DNA of 64,000 nucleotides from DASUKM01 sp036278735 (GTDB taxonomy: Bacteria > Acidobacteriota > Vicinamibacteria > Vicinamibacterales > 2-12-FULL-66-21). This document shows positions 49,238 to 57,349 of the stretch, piece by piece; within the stretch, counting starts at the first letter, position 1, and the number at the start of each line of letters is the position of its first letter. The notes beneath the pieces are model-generated. The model made no database searches. It was given only the letters and a program-made list of their open reading frames with translations, and was not told the origin of the DNA. The stretch lies in NCBI GenBank assembly GCA_036278735.1, contig DASUKM010000030.1, positions 62,001-126,000 on the forward strand, in the 5' to 3' direction. The position numbers and the translations under genes are program-made.

Positions 49238-50104
49238 CTAATGCCTGTAATTCAGCTCGCCCGCCTCGATCCCGATCGGAAGCTGATTCTGTCGCGGCGG
49301 CAGCGGACAGGTCGCAAACGCCGTGAACGCGCAGGGCGGGTTGTAGGCTTTGTTGAAATCGACGACGACCTTGCCATTGCGCGGCAGATCGGCATGGAGA
49401 AACCGTCCCGCCCCGTACGTGCCGTGACCGCTCGTCCCGTCCTTGAAGATGAAGAAGAGATCCTTGTGTTCGGCGGTTTCGTACACCGGCTCGAGACGCC
49501 ACGTCCTGCCGTGCAGGACGAACTCGACGTAGCCGGGCGCTTCCATGTCGACGGTTTCTCCGAGCACGTTCGGAATCGGCAGATGCTTCGGCGTCCGGTA
49601 CGCGACGAAGCGCGCCACGACGCGGTACTCGGGACGGATCGGAAAGTACTCGAGACCGCGGAAGCGTCGTCGCGCGTCGCTCTCCTGATCGCGCATCCGG
49701 ACCGCCAGCCGCCTGCCGCGCCGGATCACGAACATCGTCAGGTCGCCGACGCGGATCGCGGAGTCGTCGTCTTTGCCGGGGTCGAACGTGAAGACGGTGA
49801 CAGGCATGTCGCCCGCCGTCACGCGCACGCCGGGCGCGGCGTGAAACGTCACGGCGGCGTTGTCGAACGTGAACACGCCGATACGCCGGGGGGCCTTCGC
49901 GGGGAGCACGATGCCGGATCGCGGATCGCTGCCGGCGGTGTTCGCCCCCGCCTTCAGCCAGAAGAGTCCCGCGACCGTCAGCCATCCGTCGTCGGCCGTC
50001 AATTCGGCGACGCGCGCGCGGCGGTACTGCTCGATCTCCGCGCGATAGGACGGGGAGGCCGGCAGCGTGAGAAGGAGCGTCAGAAGTGACGGGGCGATCA
50101 GCAT
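49238..50104 (-). CDS. DUF1684 domain-containing exported protein
   Basis: A 288-residue protein with a signal peptide (MLIAPSLLTLLLTLPASPSY). The DUF1684 core includes DDGWLTVAGLFWLKAGANT, RRFRGLEYFPI, and the C-terminal signature FNKAYNPPCAFTAFATCPLP with NQLPIGIEAGELNY, which is strongly conserved in the family. Function unknown; relatives are periplasmic or extracellular. It follows the Asp-box propeller gene on the same strand, separated by three hairpin repeats. Confidence 0.9.
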   Translation of the reverse strand: MLIAPSLLTLLLTLPASPSYRAEIEQYRRARVAELTADDGWLTVAGLFWLKAGANTAGSDPRSGIVLPAKAPRRIGVFTFDNAAVTFHAAPGVRVTAGDMPVTVFTFDPGKDDDSAIRVGDLTMFVIRRGRRLAVRMRDQESDARRRFRGLEYFPIRPEYRVVARFVAYRTPKHLPIPNVLGETVDMEAPGYVEFVLHGRTWRLEPVYETAEHKDLFFIFKDGTSGHGTYGAGRFLHADLPRNGKVVVDFNKAYNPPCAFTAFATCPLPPRQNQLPIGIEAGELNYRH

Positions 50105-50138
50105 GTGTCTTTGCTCAGCGGGTTTGAAGCTGCTGTCC

Positions 50139-50222
50139 GGCGGGTCTAAAGACCCGCCCTACACCTGTGGCGGGTCTAAAGACCCGCCCTACACTTGTGG
50201 CGGGTCTGAAGACCCGCCCTAC
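50139..50222. repeat. 30-bp-period hairpin repeat, three units
   Basis: Three units GGCGGGTCT(A/G)AAGACCCGCC plus CTACA are spaced exactly 30 bp. Each folds into a hairpin. Unit 3 contains the TAG stop codon of the propeller gene on the minus strand. Related to the two units at 19933-19985. Confidence 0.88.
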
Positions 50223-53191
50223 AGGGCGGCGTCCAGTTCGCGCGAATAGCGCGCGAACAGATCCAGGGCCTGTTGCGTCGGCGCGGCATCTGCGGTGTCG
50301 ACGACGACGAGCAGCGCGCCGAGCGCGGCGTTCAGTCGCGTCAGCTCCGCTTCCTGGTGCCTGGCGGCTTCGTCCGACGCCCCGCGCGCCGCGGCGGCGT
50401 CGAGTCCGGCCGCCGTGCGCGCAATCGCGTCGCTAATCTGCTTCTCCAAATCGAACTGGCGGCGCAGGTCCGCAGCACTCACGCTGACGCGCGGATCCAT
50501 CTTCACCGTCAGCGGCGCCGTCAGGGTGGCACCGCCCGCCGTCAGCCGCACTTCGTACCGGCCGGGCACGACCTGAGGACCTTCGGGCAGCGCCGGCGTA
50601 TCGCCGGGGATCGCCGCAATGGTGTAGTCGCGAAGCCGAACGGGGGGCGCCGCGTACCGCAGATCCCAGACGAACCGGTTCATGCCCGCATTCACCGTCG
50701 GGACCCGCGCGGGGCTCAGCCAGTACGTCGGAAACGGCTGCGTGGTGTCGACGGGGGGCACCACGTCGCGGCTCGAGAACCGCCGGACGACAGTGCCGGC
50801 GCCGTCGGCGATCTCCAGAGTGACCTCCGACGCCGCGGCCGGCAGCGAGTAATCGATGATGGCGCCGTCGGGCGGGTTCCGCCCCATCGGGGTCTCCGGC
50901 GGGAGCGGCGTATCGGTGTTGACGCTGCGGCGCACACGAATCGCCGTCGACGGCGCCAGCAGCCGCACCCCGCCACCCGACGCGCTGGGCGCACCCACCT
51001 CGCGCAGCGGCGCGATGTCGTCGAGCACCCAGAACGCGCGCCCGTGCGTCGCGGCAACGAGATCGTCGCCGTGCACGGTGAGGTCGTGAACGGGGGCGTG
51101 CGGCAGGTTCATCTGCAGCCCCTGCCAGCGATCGCCGTCATCGAACGACACGAACACGCCGCGCTCGGTCGCCGCGAACAAGAGCCCTTGGCGAACCGGA
51201 TCCTCTCTGACCGCGCGCACGAACGCGCCGTCGGGCAGGCCGGCGACGGTCGCCGTCCAGGTCGCGCCGTAGTCGTGGGTGCGGTAGATGTACGGCCGCC
51301 GATCGTCGAGCCGGTGCCGGTCGATCGCCGCGTACGCCGTCGCGGCGTCGTGCGGCGAGGCGTCGATCATGCTCACCTTGCTCCACGCGTCGAGCGGCGG
51401 CGGCGTGACATTCTGCCAGTGCCGCCCCTCGTCGCGCGTCAGGTGGATCAGGCCGTCGTCGGTGCCGGCCCAGATGACGCCCGGGCTGACCCGCGACAGC
51501 GCGATCGTGTAGACGACGCCGAACGCCTCGGCGGGCGCGAGATTCCTGATCATCGGTCCGCCAGAAGCGGGCGTGGCCTGCCGGCCGCCGCGCGTCAGAT
51601 CCGGGCTGATCGCGCGCCAGCTATGGCCCTGGTCGGTGCTCTTCAACACGTACTGGGATCCGAAGTAGATCGCGCGCGGCGCCGTCGTCGACAGCACGAT
51701 CGGCGACGTCCACGTGAAGCGGTACCGCACGGCCGCGGGGTTCGCGCCAAAGCCTCCTTCGGGCATCGGCGAGATGTCCTGCGACTCGCCGGTCCGGCGA
51801 TCGAACCGGAACATCGGCCCGTTCGTGCTCCCGCCGTAGACGACGTCCGGATCGTCGGGATCCGGCACGACATAGCCGCTCTCGCCGGCGCCGACCGGCT
51901 GCCAGTCCTTCGGCGTGATCGCGCCGTAGTTGCCGCGACTCGCGATCCCGACGGTGCCGCTGTCCTGCTGCGATCCGTAAATGCCGTACGGCCACGCGTT
52001 GTCGGTGGCGACGTGATACATCTGCCCGGTCGGCTGGTTGTACCAGCTGCTCCACGTGCTGCCGCCGTCGACGCTGATCGTCGCCCCCTGATCGACGCCG
52101 GCAATCATGCGCGACGAGTCGCGGGGATCGATCCACAGCGAGTGATAGTCGTCGCCGCCAGGGGCGCCCTTGATCGGCGTCCACGTGCGCCCGCCATCGG
52201 TCGACCGATTCAACCCCACGTTCGGCACGTAGACCGTGTCCGGATCGTTCGGATCCACGGTGACCTGGTTGAAGTACCACGCGCGGCTCGTGATGCGCGG
52301 GTCTGTCCCGACCAGTGACCACGTACTCCCCGCATCGTCGGATCGATAGAGGCCTGCCTTGTCGGTGTCGACGATCGCGTAGACGCGGTCGCCGCGGTTG
52401 CCATATCCGACCGCCAGACCCGTGCGCCCGAACACCGTCGTCGGCAGGCCATTCCCCGTCAGCGCGCGCCAGGTCACGCCGCCATCGGTCGACTTGAAAA
52501 TGCCGCCGCCGGGGGCCGTGACGGGCGGATAGCGGCTCCACGGCGTTCGGCGAACGCTCCAGAGCGCGGCGTACACGATCGACGGATTCGACGGCTGCAT
52601 GACGACGTCGATCGCGCCGGTGTCGTCGTCCTTGTAGAGGACCTTCTGCCACGTGCGGCCGCCGTCGGCGGTGCGGAACACGCCACGATCGGCGTTGGCG
52701 TCGTAGGCGTGGCCGAGCGCCGCGACGAGGGCGACGTCGGGATTGCGCGGGTCGATCGCGATCCGTGCAATCTGCCGCGTGTCGTCGAGGCCGAGGTGCT
52801 GCCATGAACGGCCGCCGTCGGTCGATCGATACACGCCATTGCCGCTCGACAGATCCGACCGGAAGTCCGGCTCGCCGGTCCCGACGTAGATGACGTCGGG
52901 ATTCGACGGCGCGATCGCGATCGCGCCGATCGACTGCACCGGCTCGGCGTCGAACACCGGATTCCACACGCGGCCGCCGTCCGTCGTCTTCCACACGCCG
53001 CCGCCCACGGCGCCGAAATAGTACGTGTGCGGCTGGCCCGGCACGCCTTCGGCGCTCACGACCCGGCCGCCGCGGAAGGGCCCGACGAGGCGCCATCGCA
53101 TCGCGGCGGCGGCGGGTGCGTCGATCGTCGAAGAGGGGACGGGCTGCGGCGCCAGCAGTGCGCACGCCGCGAGGATCAGAATATTTCGCAT
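50219..53191 (-). CDS. Exported Asp-box (sortilin/VPS10-like) beta-propeller protein
   Basis: A 990-residue exported protein. After a signal peptide (MRNILILAACALLAPQP) come about eight Asp-box repeats, such as STDGGRSW, TADGGRTW, STDGGVTW, STDGGRTW, SVDGGSTW, STDQGHSW and THDYGATW, which build one or two ten-bladed propellers. A C-terminal region has a beta-sandwich-like part (PGRYEVRLTAGGATLTAPL) and a helical tail. This glycosyl-hydrolase-like VPS10 architecture is expanded in Acidobacteria; ligand or activity is unknown. TAAGTT lies 6 nt before the ATG. Confidence 0.9.
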   Translation of the reverse strand: MRNILILAACALLAPQPVPSSTIDAPAAAAMRWRLVGPFRGGRVVSAEGVPGQPHTYYFGAVGGGVWKTTDGGRVWNPVFDAEPVQSIGAIAIAPSNPDVIYVGTGEPDFRSDLSSGNGVYRSTDGGRSWQHLGLDDTRQIARIAIDPRNPDVALVAALGHAYDANADRGVFRTADGGRTWQKVLYKDDDTGAIDVVMQPSNPSIVYAALWSVRRTPWSRYPPVTAPGGGIFKSTDGGVTWRALTGNGLPTTVFGRTGLAVGYGNRGDRVYAIVDTDKAGLYRSDDAGSTWSLVGTDPRITSRAWYFNQVTVDPNDPDTVYVPNVGLNRSTDGGRTWTPIKGAPGGDDYHSLWIDPRDSSRMIAGVDQGATISVDGGSTWSSWYNQPTGQMYHVATDNAWPYGIYGSQQDSGTVGIASRGNYGAITPKDWQPVGAGESGYVVPDPDDPDVVYGGSTNGPMFRFDRRTGESQDISPMPEGGFGANPAAVRYRFTWTSPIVLSTTAPRAIYFGSQYVLKSTDQGHSWRAISPDLTRGGRQATPASGGPMIRNLAPAEAFGVVYTIALSRVSPGVIWAGTDDGLIHLTRDEGRHWQNVTPPPLDAWSKVSMIDASPHDAATAYAAIDRHRLDDRRPYIYRTHDYGATWTATVAGLPDGAFVRAVREDPVRQGLLFAATERGVFVSFDDGDRWQGLQMNLPHAPVHDLTVHGDDLVAATHGRAFWVLDDIAPLREVGAPSASGGGVRLLAPSTAIRVRRSVNTDTPLPPETPMGRNPPDGAIIDYSLPAAASEVTLEIADGAGTVVRRFSSRDVVPPVDTTQPFPTYWLSPARVPTVNAGMNRFVWDLRYAAPPVRLRDYTIAAIPGDTPALPEGPQVVPGRYEVRLTAGGATLTAPLTVKMDPRVSVSAADLRRQFDLEKQISDAIARTAAGLDAAAARGASDEAARHQEAELTRLNAALGALLVVVDTADAAPTQQALDLFARYSRELDAAL

Positions 53192-53197
53192 CGGGAC

Positions 53198-53203
53198 AAC
53201 TTA
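53198..53203 (-). promoter_or_regulatory. -10 element of propeller gene, leaderless
   Basis: On the minus strand TAAGTT ends 6 nt before the ATG with no ribosome binding site. Confidence 0.4.
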
Positions 53204-53209
53204 CACCGA

Positions 53210-53327
53210 ATGCGGGGGGCGGAGTGCGGGGGACGGGGGGGCGGCGGCGGGCGGGGGGCGGAGCGCGGGCGGGGGGCGGAGCGCGGGCGGGCGGCGGGGC
53301 GCGGGGGCGGCGGGGCGCGGGGGCGGT
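53210..53327. repeat. G-rich tandem array upstream of dinB
   Basis: Repeats of GCGGGCGGGGGGCGGA and GGGGCGCGGGGGCGGC on the plus strand, with many G-runs of 3-7, so it is strongly quadruplex-prone. It ends 11 bp before the dinB ATG and fills the gap between divergent genes. Related to 45963-46045. Confidence 0.85.
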
Positions 53328-53338
53328 CGATCCGTTGG

Positions 53339-54475
53339 ATGGATAATGAACGCAGCGTGGAGCCTCGAGTCCGGCGCATCCTGCACGTCGACATGGACGC
53401 GTTTTACGCGTCGGTCGAACAGCGCGACCGTCCCGATCTGCGCGGCCGGCCCGTGGCCGTCGGGGGGGACCCCGGCAAGCGCGGGGTCGTGGCGGCCGCC
53501 AGCTACGAGGCGCGCGCGTTCGGCGTGCGATCCGCCATCCCGATGGCGCGCGCGGTTCGGCTCTGCCCGGACCTGGTGATCGTCAAACCGGACTTCGCGC
53601 GGTACCGCGCCGCGTCACAGGCGGTGTTCGCGATCTTTCGCGGCGTGACGCCGCTCGTCGAGCCGCTCTCGCTCGACGAGGCCTATCTCGACGTGACGGA
53701 GAACGCGTGGCACGAACCGCTCGGCCGCGGCGTGGCACAGCGCCTGAAGAAGGAAATCAAGAACGCGACCGGGCTCACGGCGTCCGCAGGCGTGGCGCCG
53801 AACAAATTCCTGGCGAAGATCGCCTCGGCGTGGCGAAAGCCGGACGGCCTGACGGTGATCGCGCCCGAACGCGTCGAGCGCTTTCTGCAGACCCTGCCCG
53901 TCGATGCGCTGTGGGGCGTCGGGCCGGTAACCGCGAGCCGGCTCCGCGAGCGCGGCATCGAACGTCTCGTCGACGTCCGCGCCGCCGATCCGCTGACGCT
54001 GCGGGAGGCCGTGGGCAGCCTGGCCGACTGGCTGCGGAGGCTGGCCGACGGCGTGGACGACCGGCCGGTCGAGCCCAATCGCGCGACCAAATCCTCGGGT
54101 ACGGAAAACACGTACTCCGAGGATCTGACGCGCGTGGAAGAGATGCGGACGGAGCTCGAAGAGATGGCGCGCGACGCGGCCGCGTGGCTCGCGCGCCGGA
54201 CGCTGCTCTGCCGCACCGTGACCATCAAGGTCCGCTACAGCGACTTCACGACGATCACGCGAAGCCAGAGCGAACCAGTCGCCACCCGCGATCCCGACGC
54301 GCTCGTGGCGCGCGCCGTGGCGCTGCTCGACAAGACGGCGGCGGCGACGCGGCCGGTGCGACTCCTGGGTGTGTCGGTCCACAACCTGGTCGACCCGGCC
54401 GCCGCGGAACCGGATGGCGATCCGGTGCTGCCCTTCGACGAATCGGAGGCTATCCCTGCTCGACCGCTTCCTTGA
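53339..54475 (+). CDS. dinB: DNA polymerase IV (Y family)
   Basis: Translesion polymerase, 378 residues from the ATG. Catalytic blocks are HVDMDAFYASVEQRDRP (metal Asp), AASYEARAFGVRSAIPMARA, the second metal site LSLDEAYLDVT, and helix-hairpin-helix DALWGVGPVTASRLRERGI. The little-finger domain ends PVRLLGVSVHNLVD. No beta-clamp motif QLxLF is seen at the end; PVLPFDESE may replace it. An in-frame GTG at 53357 after GATAAT is an alternative start. The 3' end overlaps the convergent NYN gene by 26 bp. Confidence 0.93.
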   Translation: MDNERSVEPRVRRILHVDMDAFYASVEQRDRPDLRGRPVAVGGDPGKRGVVAAASYEARAFGVRSAIPMARAVRLCPDLVIVKPDFARYRAASQAVFAIFRGVTPLVEPLSLDEAYLDVTENAWHEPLGRGVAQRLKKEIKNATGLTASAGVAPNKFLAKIASAWRKPDGLTVIAPERVERFLQTLPVDALWGVGPVTASRLRERGIERLVDVRAADPLTLREAVGSLADWLRRLADGVDDRPVEPNRATKSSGTENTYSEDLTRVEEMRTELEEMARDAAAWLARRTLLCRTVTIKVRYSDFTTITRSQSEPVATRDPDALVARAVALLDKTAAATRPVRLLGVSVHNLVDPAAAEPDGDPVLPFDESEAIPARPLP

Positions 54476-55949
54476 CGGCGCGCTTGCGCGGCGCGCGCGG
54501 GCGCGCGGCGGACGTCTTGCGCGCGCGCGGCGTGGTCCCGGCCGCGGCCCGGCGCCGCCGTGACGGCTTGGCGGCCGGCTCCCCGTCCTGCTCCTCCGCG
54601 CCTTCCGCCGCTTCGGTCGCGTCAGTCGCTTCGATGTCGACGACGGGAGGCGCCGGCTCGATTGCCTGCACCAGATCGCCGTCGACGACATCGACGTCGG
54701 CGTCGTCGGTGCCGGCTGCGCGCGGGTCGGGCGACGTCGGCTCGAGCGGAGCGGACTCGAGCGGCTCCGCGGCTTCGCCGACCGGCTGCATCACGTTGCC
54801 GCCGAAAATGCGCATGACGCCCTGGCGATCGCGCTCGATGCGGAACAATCCTTCGCGCTGACACGCGCGCATCAAATCGACCAGGCTCGCGAACCCGAAG
54901 CGCCGCTCGTCGAAGGACGGATCGACGGCGCGCAGGAACTGCTTCGCCTGGCGCACGTACATCGGCCAGCGCGGCGGGTTCGGCGCCGACTGGAACAGCC
55001 GGCGTACTTCGCGAATCCCGTCGGCCACCCGGACGTCGCCGCGCACCTCGACGGGCTCCGCCACATGCGGCTGGTTCCGAGCGCCGCCGTGGCCATGGGC
55101 CTGAGGCGCGTGCGTGCCGGCGTGCGGCTGGGGCGCGTGCTCGTGCGGGGATCCGCCGTTGCCGTCTTCTTCGCCGTTCAGCTCGACCAGGAGGTTGCGG
55201 CCGCTCTCGCGCAACGTGACCTGGCCGGTCTTCGCGAGCTTCTCCGCGAAATCGCGGAACGAGCTGACGCCGTAGGAGCGCTCCGAGAACGTCGAGTCGA
55301 GCTGCAGCAGCGTGCTCTTGAGGAGCCCCAGCTGCGGCGACACTTCGCGATCGCTCAACACCTTGAGCGCGCGGCGCACGAGCGGCATCGCCTGATCGAC
55401 GGGGGACTGCGGCACCGGACCGGACGGCTTCCCGCGGTCCGCGCGGCGGCCGCTGCCCGTCAGGTTCTCGTACGCGATGAACTCGTGGCAGTTGCGCTGC
55501 ATCACGCCGCTCGTGAAAGCGCGGCCGCCGACCACGAAGATCTGCTTGTCGTACTGCTTCAGCTTCTCGACGAGGGTGATGAAGTCGCTGTCGCCGCCCA
55601 CGATGACGTAGGCGTTGATGTGGGGATGCGTGAACGCCATCTCGAGGGCGTCGAGCGCGAGGTTGATGTCGGCGCCGTTCTTGTCGCCGCCCGGCGTCAG
55701 GTTGCGCTGTACGAGCTTGGTCGCGTGCTGCGTGAGCGAACGGCTGTAGTCGCCGGCGCGCGTCCAGTCGCCGTAGGCGATCTTCGAAACGACGTCGCCG
55801 CGCTCCTTGAGCGCCTCGAGTACGATGCCGACGTCGAACTGCGCGTTGAGCGTACTTTTGACCCCGATCTCGATGTTGTCGAAGTCGATGAATACGGCAA
55901 TCTTCAAACGTGTGTCTGCCAAAACGCTGTCATTTCCCTTCCGGCCCAA
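54450..55949 (-). CDS. NYN-domain protein with OST-HTH/LOTUS domains
   Basis: A 499-residue LabA-like protein. The N-terminal NYN PIN-type nuclease fold reads VFIDFDNIEIG, GGDKNGADINLALDALEMA and YVIVGGDSDFITLVEKLKQY, with the Asp residues of the metal site. An OST-HTH/LOTUS domain follows at about 190-255, a His/Gly-rich linker, a second LOTUS-like domain at about 315-385, then an acidic stretch and a very basic Lys/Arg/Ala tail. It probably binds or cuts RNA. TTG start, 7 nt after AAAGGA; shorter in-frame TTG starts exist. It overlaps dinB tail to tail. Confidence 0.85.
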   Translation of the reverse strand: MGRKGNDSVLADTRLKIAVFIDFDNIEIGVKSTLNAQFDVGIVLEALKERGDVVSKIAYGDWTRAGDYSRSLTQHATKLVQRNLTPGGDKNGADINLALDALEMAFTHPHINAYVIVGGDSDFITLVEKLKQYDKQIFVVGGRAFTSGVMQRNCHEFIAYENLTGSGRRADRGKPSGPVPQSPVDQAMPLVRRALKVLSDREVSPQLGLLKSTLLQLDSTFSERSYGVSSFRDFAEKLAKTGQVTLRESGRNLLVELNGEEDGNGGSPHEHAPQPHAGTHAPQAHGHGGARNQPHVAEPVEVRGDVRVADGIREVRRLFQSAPNPPRWPMYVRQAKQFLRAVDPSFDERRFGFASLVDLMRACQREGLFRIERDRQGVMRIFGGNVMQPVGEAAEPLESAPLEPTSPDPRAAGTDDADVDVVDGDLVQAIEPAPPVVDIEATDATEAAEGAEEQDGEPAAKPSRRRRAAAGTTPRARKTSAARPRAPRKRAVKEAVEQG

Positions 55950-56107
55950 GGGGCCATCCTTTCATTATCGCTGATTCCGCCGCGCCTCCCTACTGCCGGT
56001 CGTCGCCCCCCGCGCGAGGTCCCAAGGCGGTGCGCACCGTGTCGGGCCCCGCAGCTCATCCGGCCGTTTCAGCCGACCGGCGCGTGGAGCACGAGGCCGG
56101 CATCGGC

Positions 56108-57238
56108 TCACGGACGCACGACGCGCACGCGGACGAGATCGATCCGGGTGGCCGGCGTGTCGCCTTCGACTGGCGCCGCCTCAATCGCCTCGACGGCCGT
56201 CATGCCGTCCACGACGCGGCCGAATGCCGTGTACTTGCCGTCGAGCGACGGCGCGTCGCCGGTCACGATGAAGAACGACGTCGTCGCGCTCGCGGGATCG
56301 TCGCCGCGCGCCATCGAGACGATGCCTTTCACGTGCTTCGTGTCGTTGAATTCCGGCGCGAGCGGATGTACCAGCTTCTGCTGCTCGTCGCTCAGCGGCC
56401 CGCGCGTGTCGAGCGAGCCGGTCTGAACGACGAACCCCTTGACGACGCGGTGGAACGCGGTGCCGTCGAACACCCCGGCCTGCGCGAGGCGAAGAAATTG
56501 CCGCACGGTCGCAGGCGCCTTGTCGGGCAGGAACGCGATCGTGATCGGGCCGGCGGAGGTGTCGAGCACGGCCCGGTACGCGGCGAGTTGCGCAACCGTC
56601 TCGGTTGAAAACGGCAGCGGCGCCGGCGGGGGCGTGTCGCGGATCGTGACCGATCGAATCTCGACGCGCGTGGTGGGCTGCCCGTGCCCGTCGGCAGGCG
56701 TTTCCGAGATGCGCCGAACGACGTCGAGCCCGTCCGAAACGCGGCCGAACAGCGTGTACTCGCCCGTGAGCGCCGGTTGATCGGTGGCGCAGACGAAAAA
56801 CTGCGCGCCGGCGCTGTCGGGCTGTTTCGGCCGGATCACGGCAGCGACCGCACCGCTCGTGAACGGCTCGGCACTGTGCTCGGCGCTCAGCACGCCGAGC
56901 CCGCCCGTGCCGTACTGCGCCGCGCGGGACGGGTCCTTCGAGAGCGGGTCTCCCCCCTGGATGATGCCGTCGCGAATCACGCGGTGGAACACCGTCCCGT
57001 TGTAGGCCCCTTCCGCCGCGAGCTTCATGAAATAGCCGACATGGTTCGGCGCGAGATCCGGTCGCAGATCGATCACGAACGTCCCCTCGCTCGTGTCGAC
57101 GACGGCCTGCTTGTGCGACATCGCCTCGACGGTCAGGGTCGTGTGAAAGGCGGTGGTGGTCGTCGTCGGGGAGGGCGGGTGTTGCTGAGCGGAAACCGGA
57201 AGGCCGAGCAGCAGGACGAGAGGAACAAGCGCAGGCAT
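56108..57238 (-). CDS. Exported peptidyl-prolyl isomerase with two cyclophilin domains
   Basis: A 376-residue protein with a signal peptide (MPALVPLVLLLGLPVSAQ) and two tandem cyclophilin domains. The first has FHRVIRDGIIQGGDPLSKDP and SAGAQFFVCATDQPALTGEY; the second has FHRVVKGFVVQTGSLDTRGP and SATTSFFIVTGDAPSLDGKY. Each keeps the FHR catalytic Arg and the FF motif. It would help fold periplasmic proteins. The N-terminal His-poor, Thr-rich linker is unusual. TAGAAT lies 5 nt before the ATG. Confidence 0.92.
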   Translation of the reverse strand: MPALVPLVLLLGLPVSAQQHPPSPTTTTTAFHTTLTVEAMSHKQAVVDTSEGTFVIDLRPDLAPNHVGYFMKLAAEGAYNGTVFHRVIRDGIIQGGDPLSKDPSRAAQYGTGGLGVLSAEHSAEPFTSGAVAAVIRPKQPDSAGAQFFVCATDQPALTGEYTLFGRVSDGLDVVRRISETPADGHGQPTTRVEIRSVTIRDTPPPAPLPFSTETVAQLAAYRAVLDTSAGPITIAFLPDKAPATVRQFLRLAQAGVFDGTAFHRVVKGFVVQTGSLDTRGPLSDEQQKLVHPLAPEFNDTKHVKGIVSMARGDDPASATTSFFIVTGDAPSLDGKYTAFGRVVDGMTAVEAIEAAPVEGDTPATRIDLVRVRVVRP

Positions 57239-57243
57239 GGCAC

Positions 57244-57249
57244 ATTCTA
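57244..57249 (-). promoter_or_regulatory. -10 element of cyclophilin gene, leaderless
   Basis: On the minus strand TAGAAT ends 5 nt before the ATG; no ribosome binding site. Confidence 0.45.
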
Positions 57250-57349
57250 GCCGAGTGGTCAGGCCTGACGGCCCGATCCACACGTCGGCCTCGGATGACC
57301 AGCCTGTGGCTCAGCCCTTCGTGCGCCGACCAGTGCTCGCCGCCATTTC

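Noticed and set aside
57239..57349. Possible tRNA or structured RNA in the gap before the MacB-type permease stop
   Set aside because: No cloverleaf, TTCGA loop or CCA-proximal stem could be found by eye.
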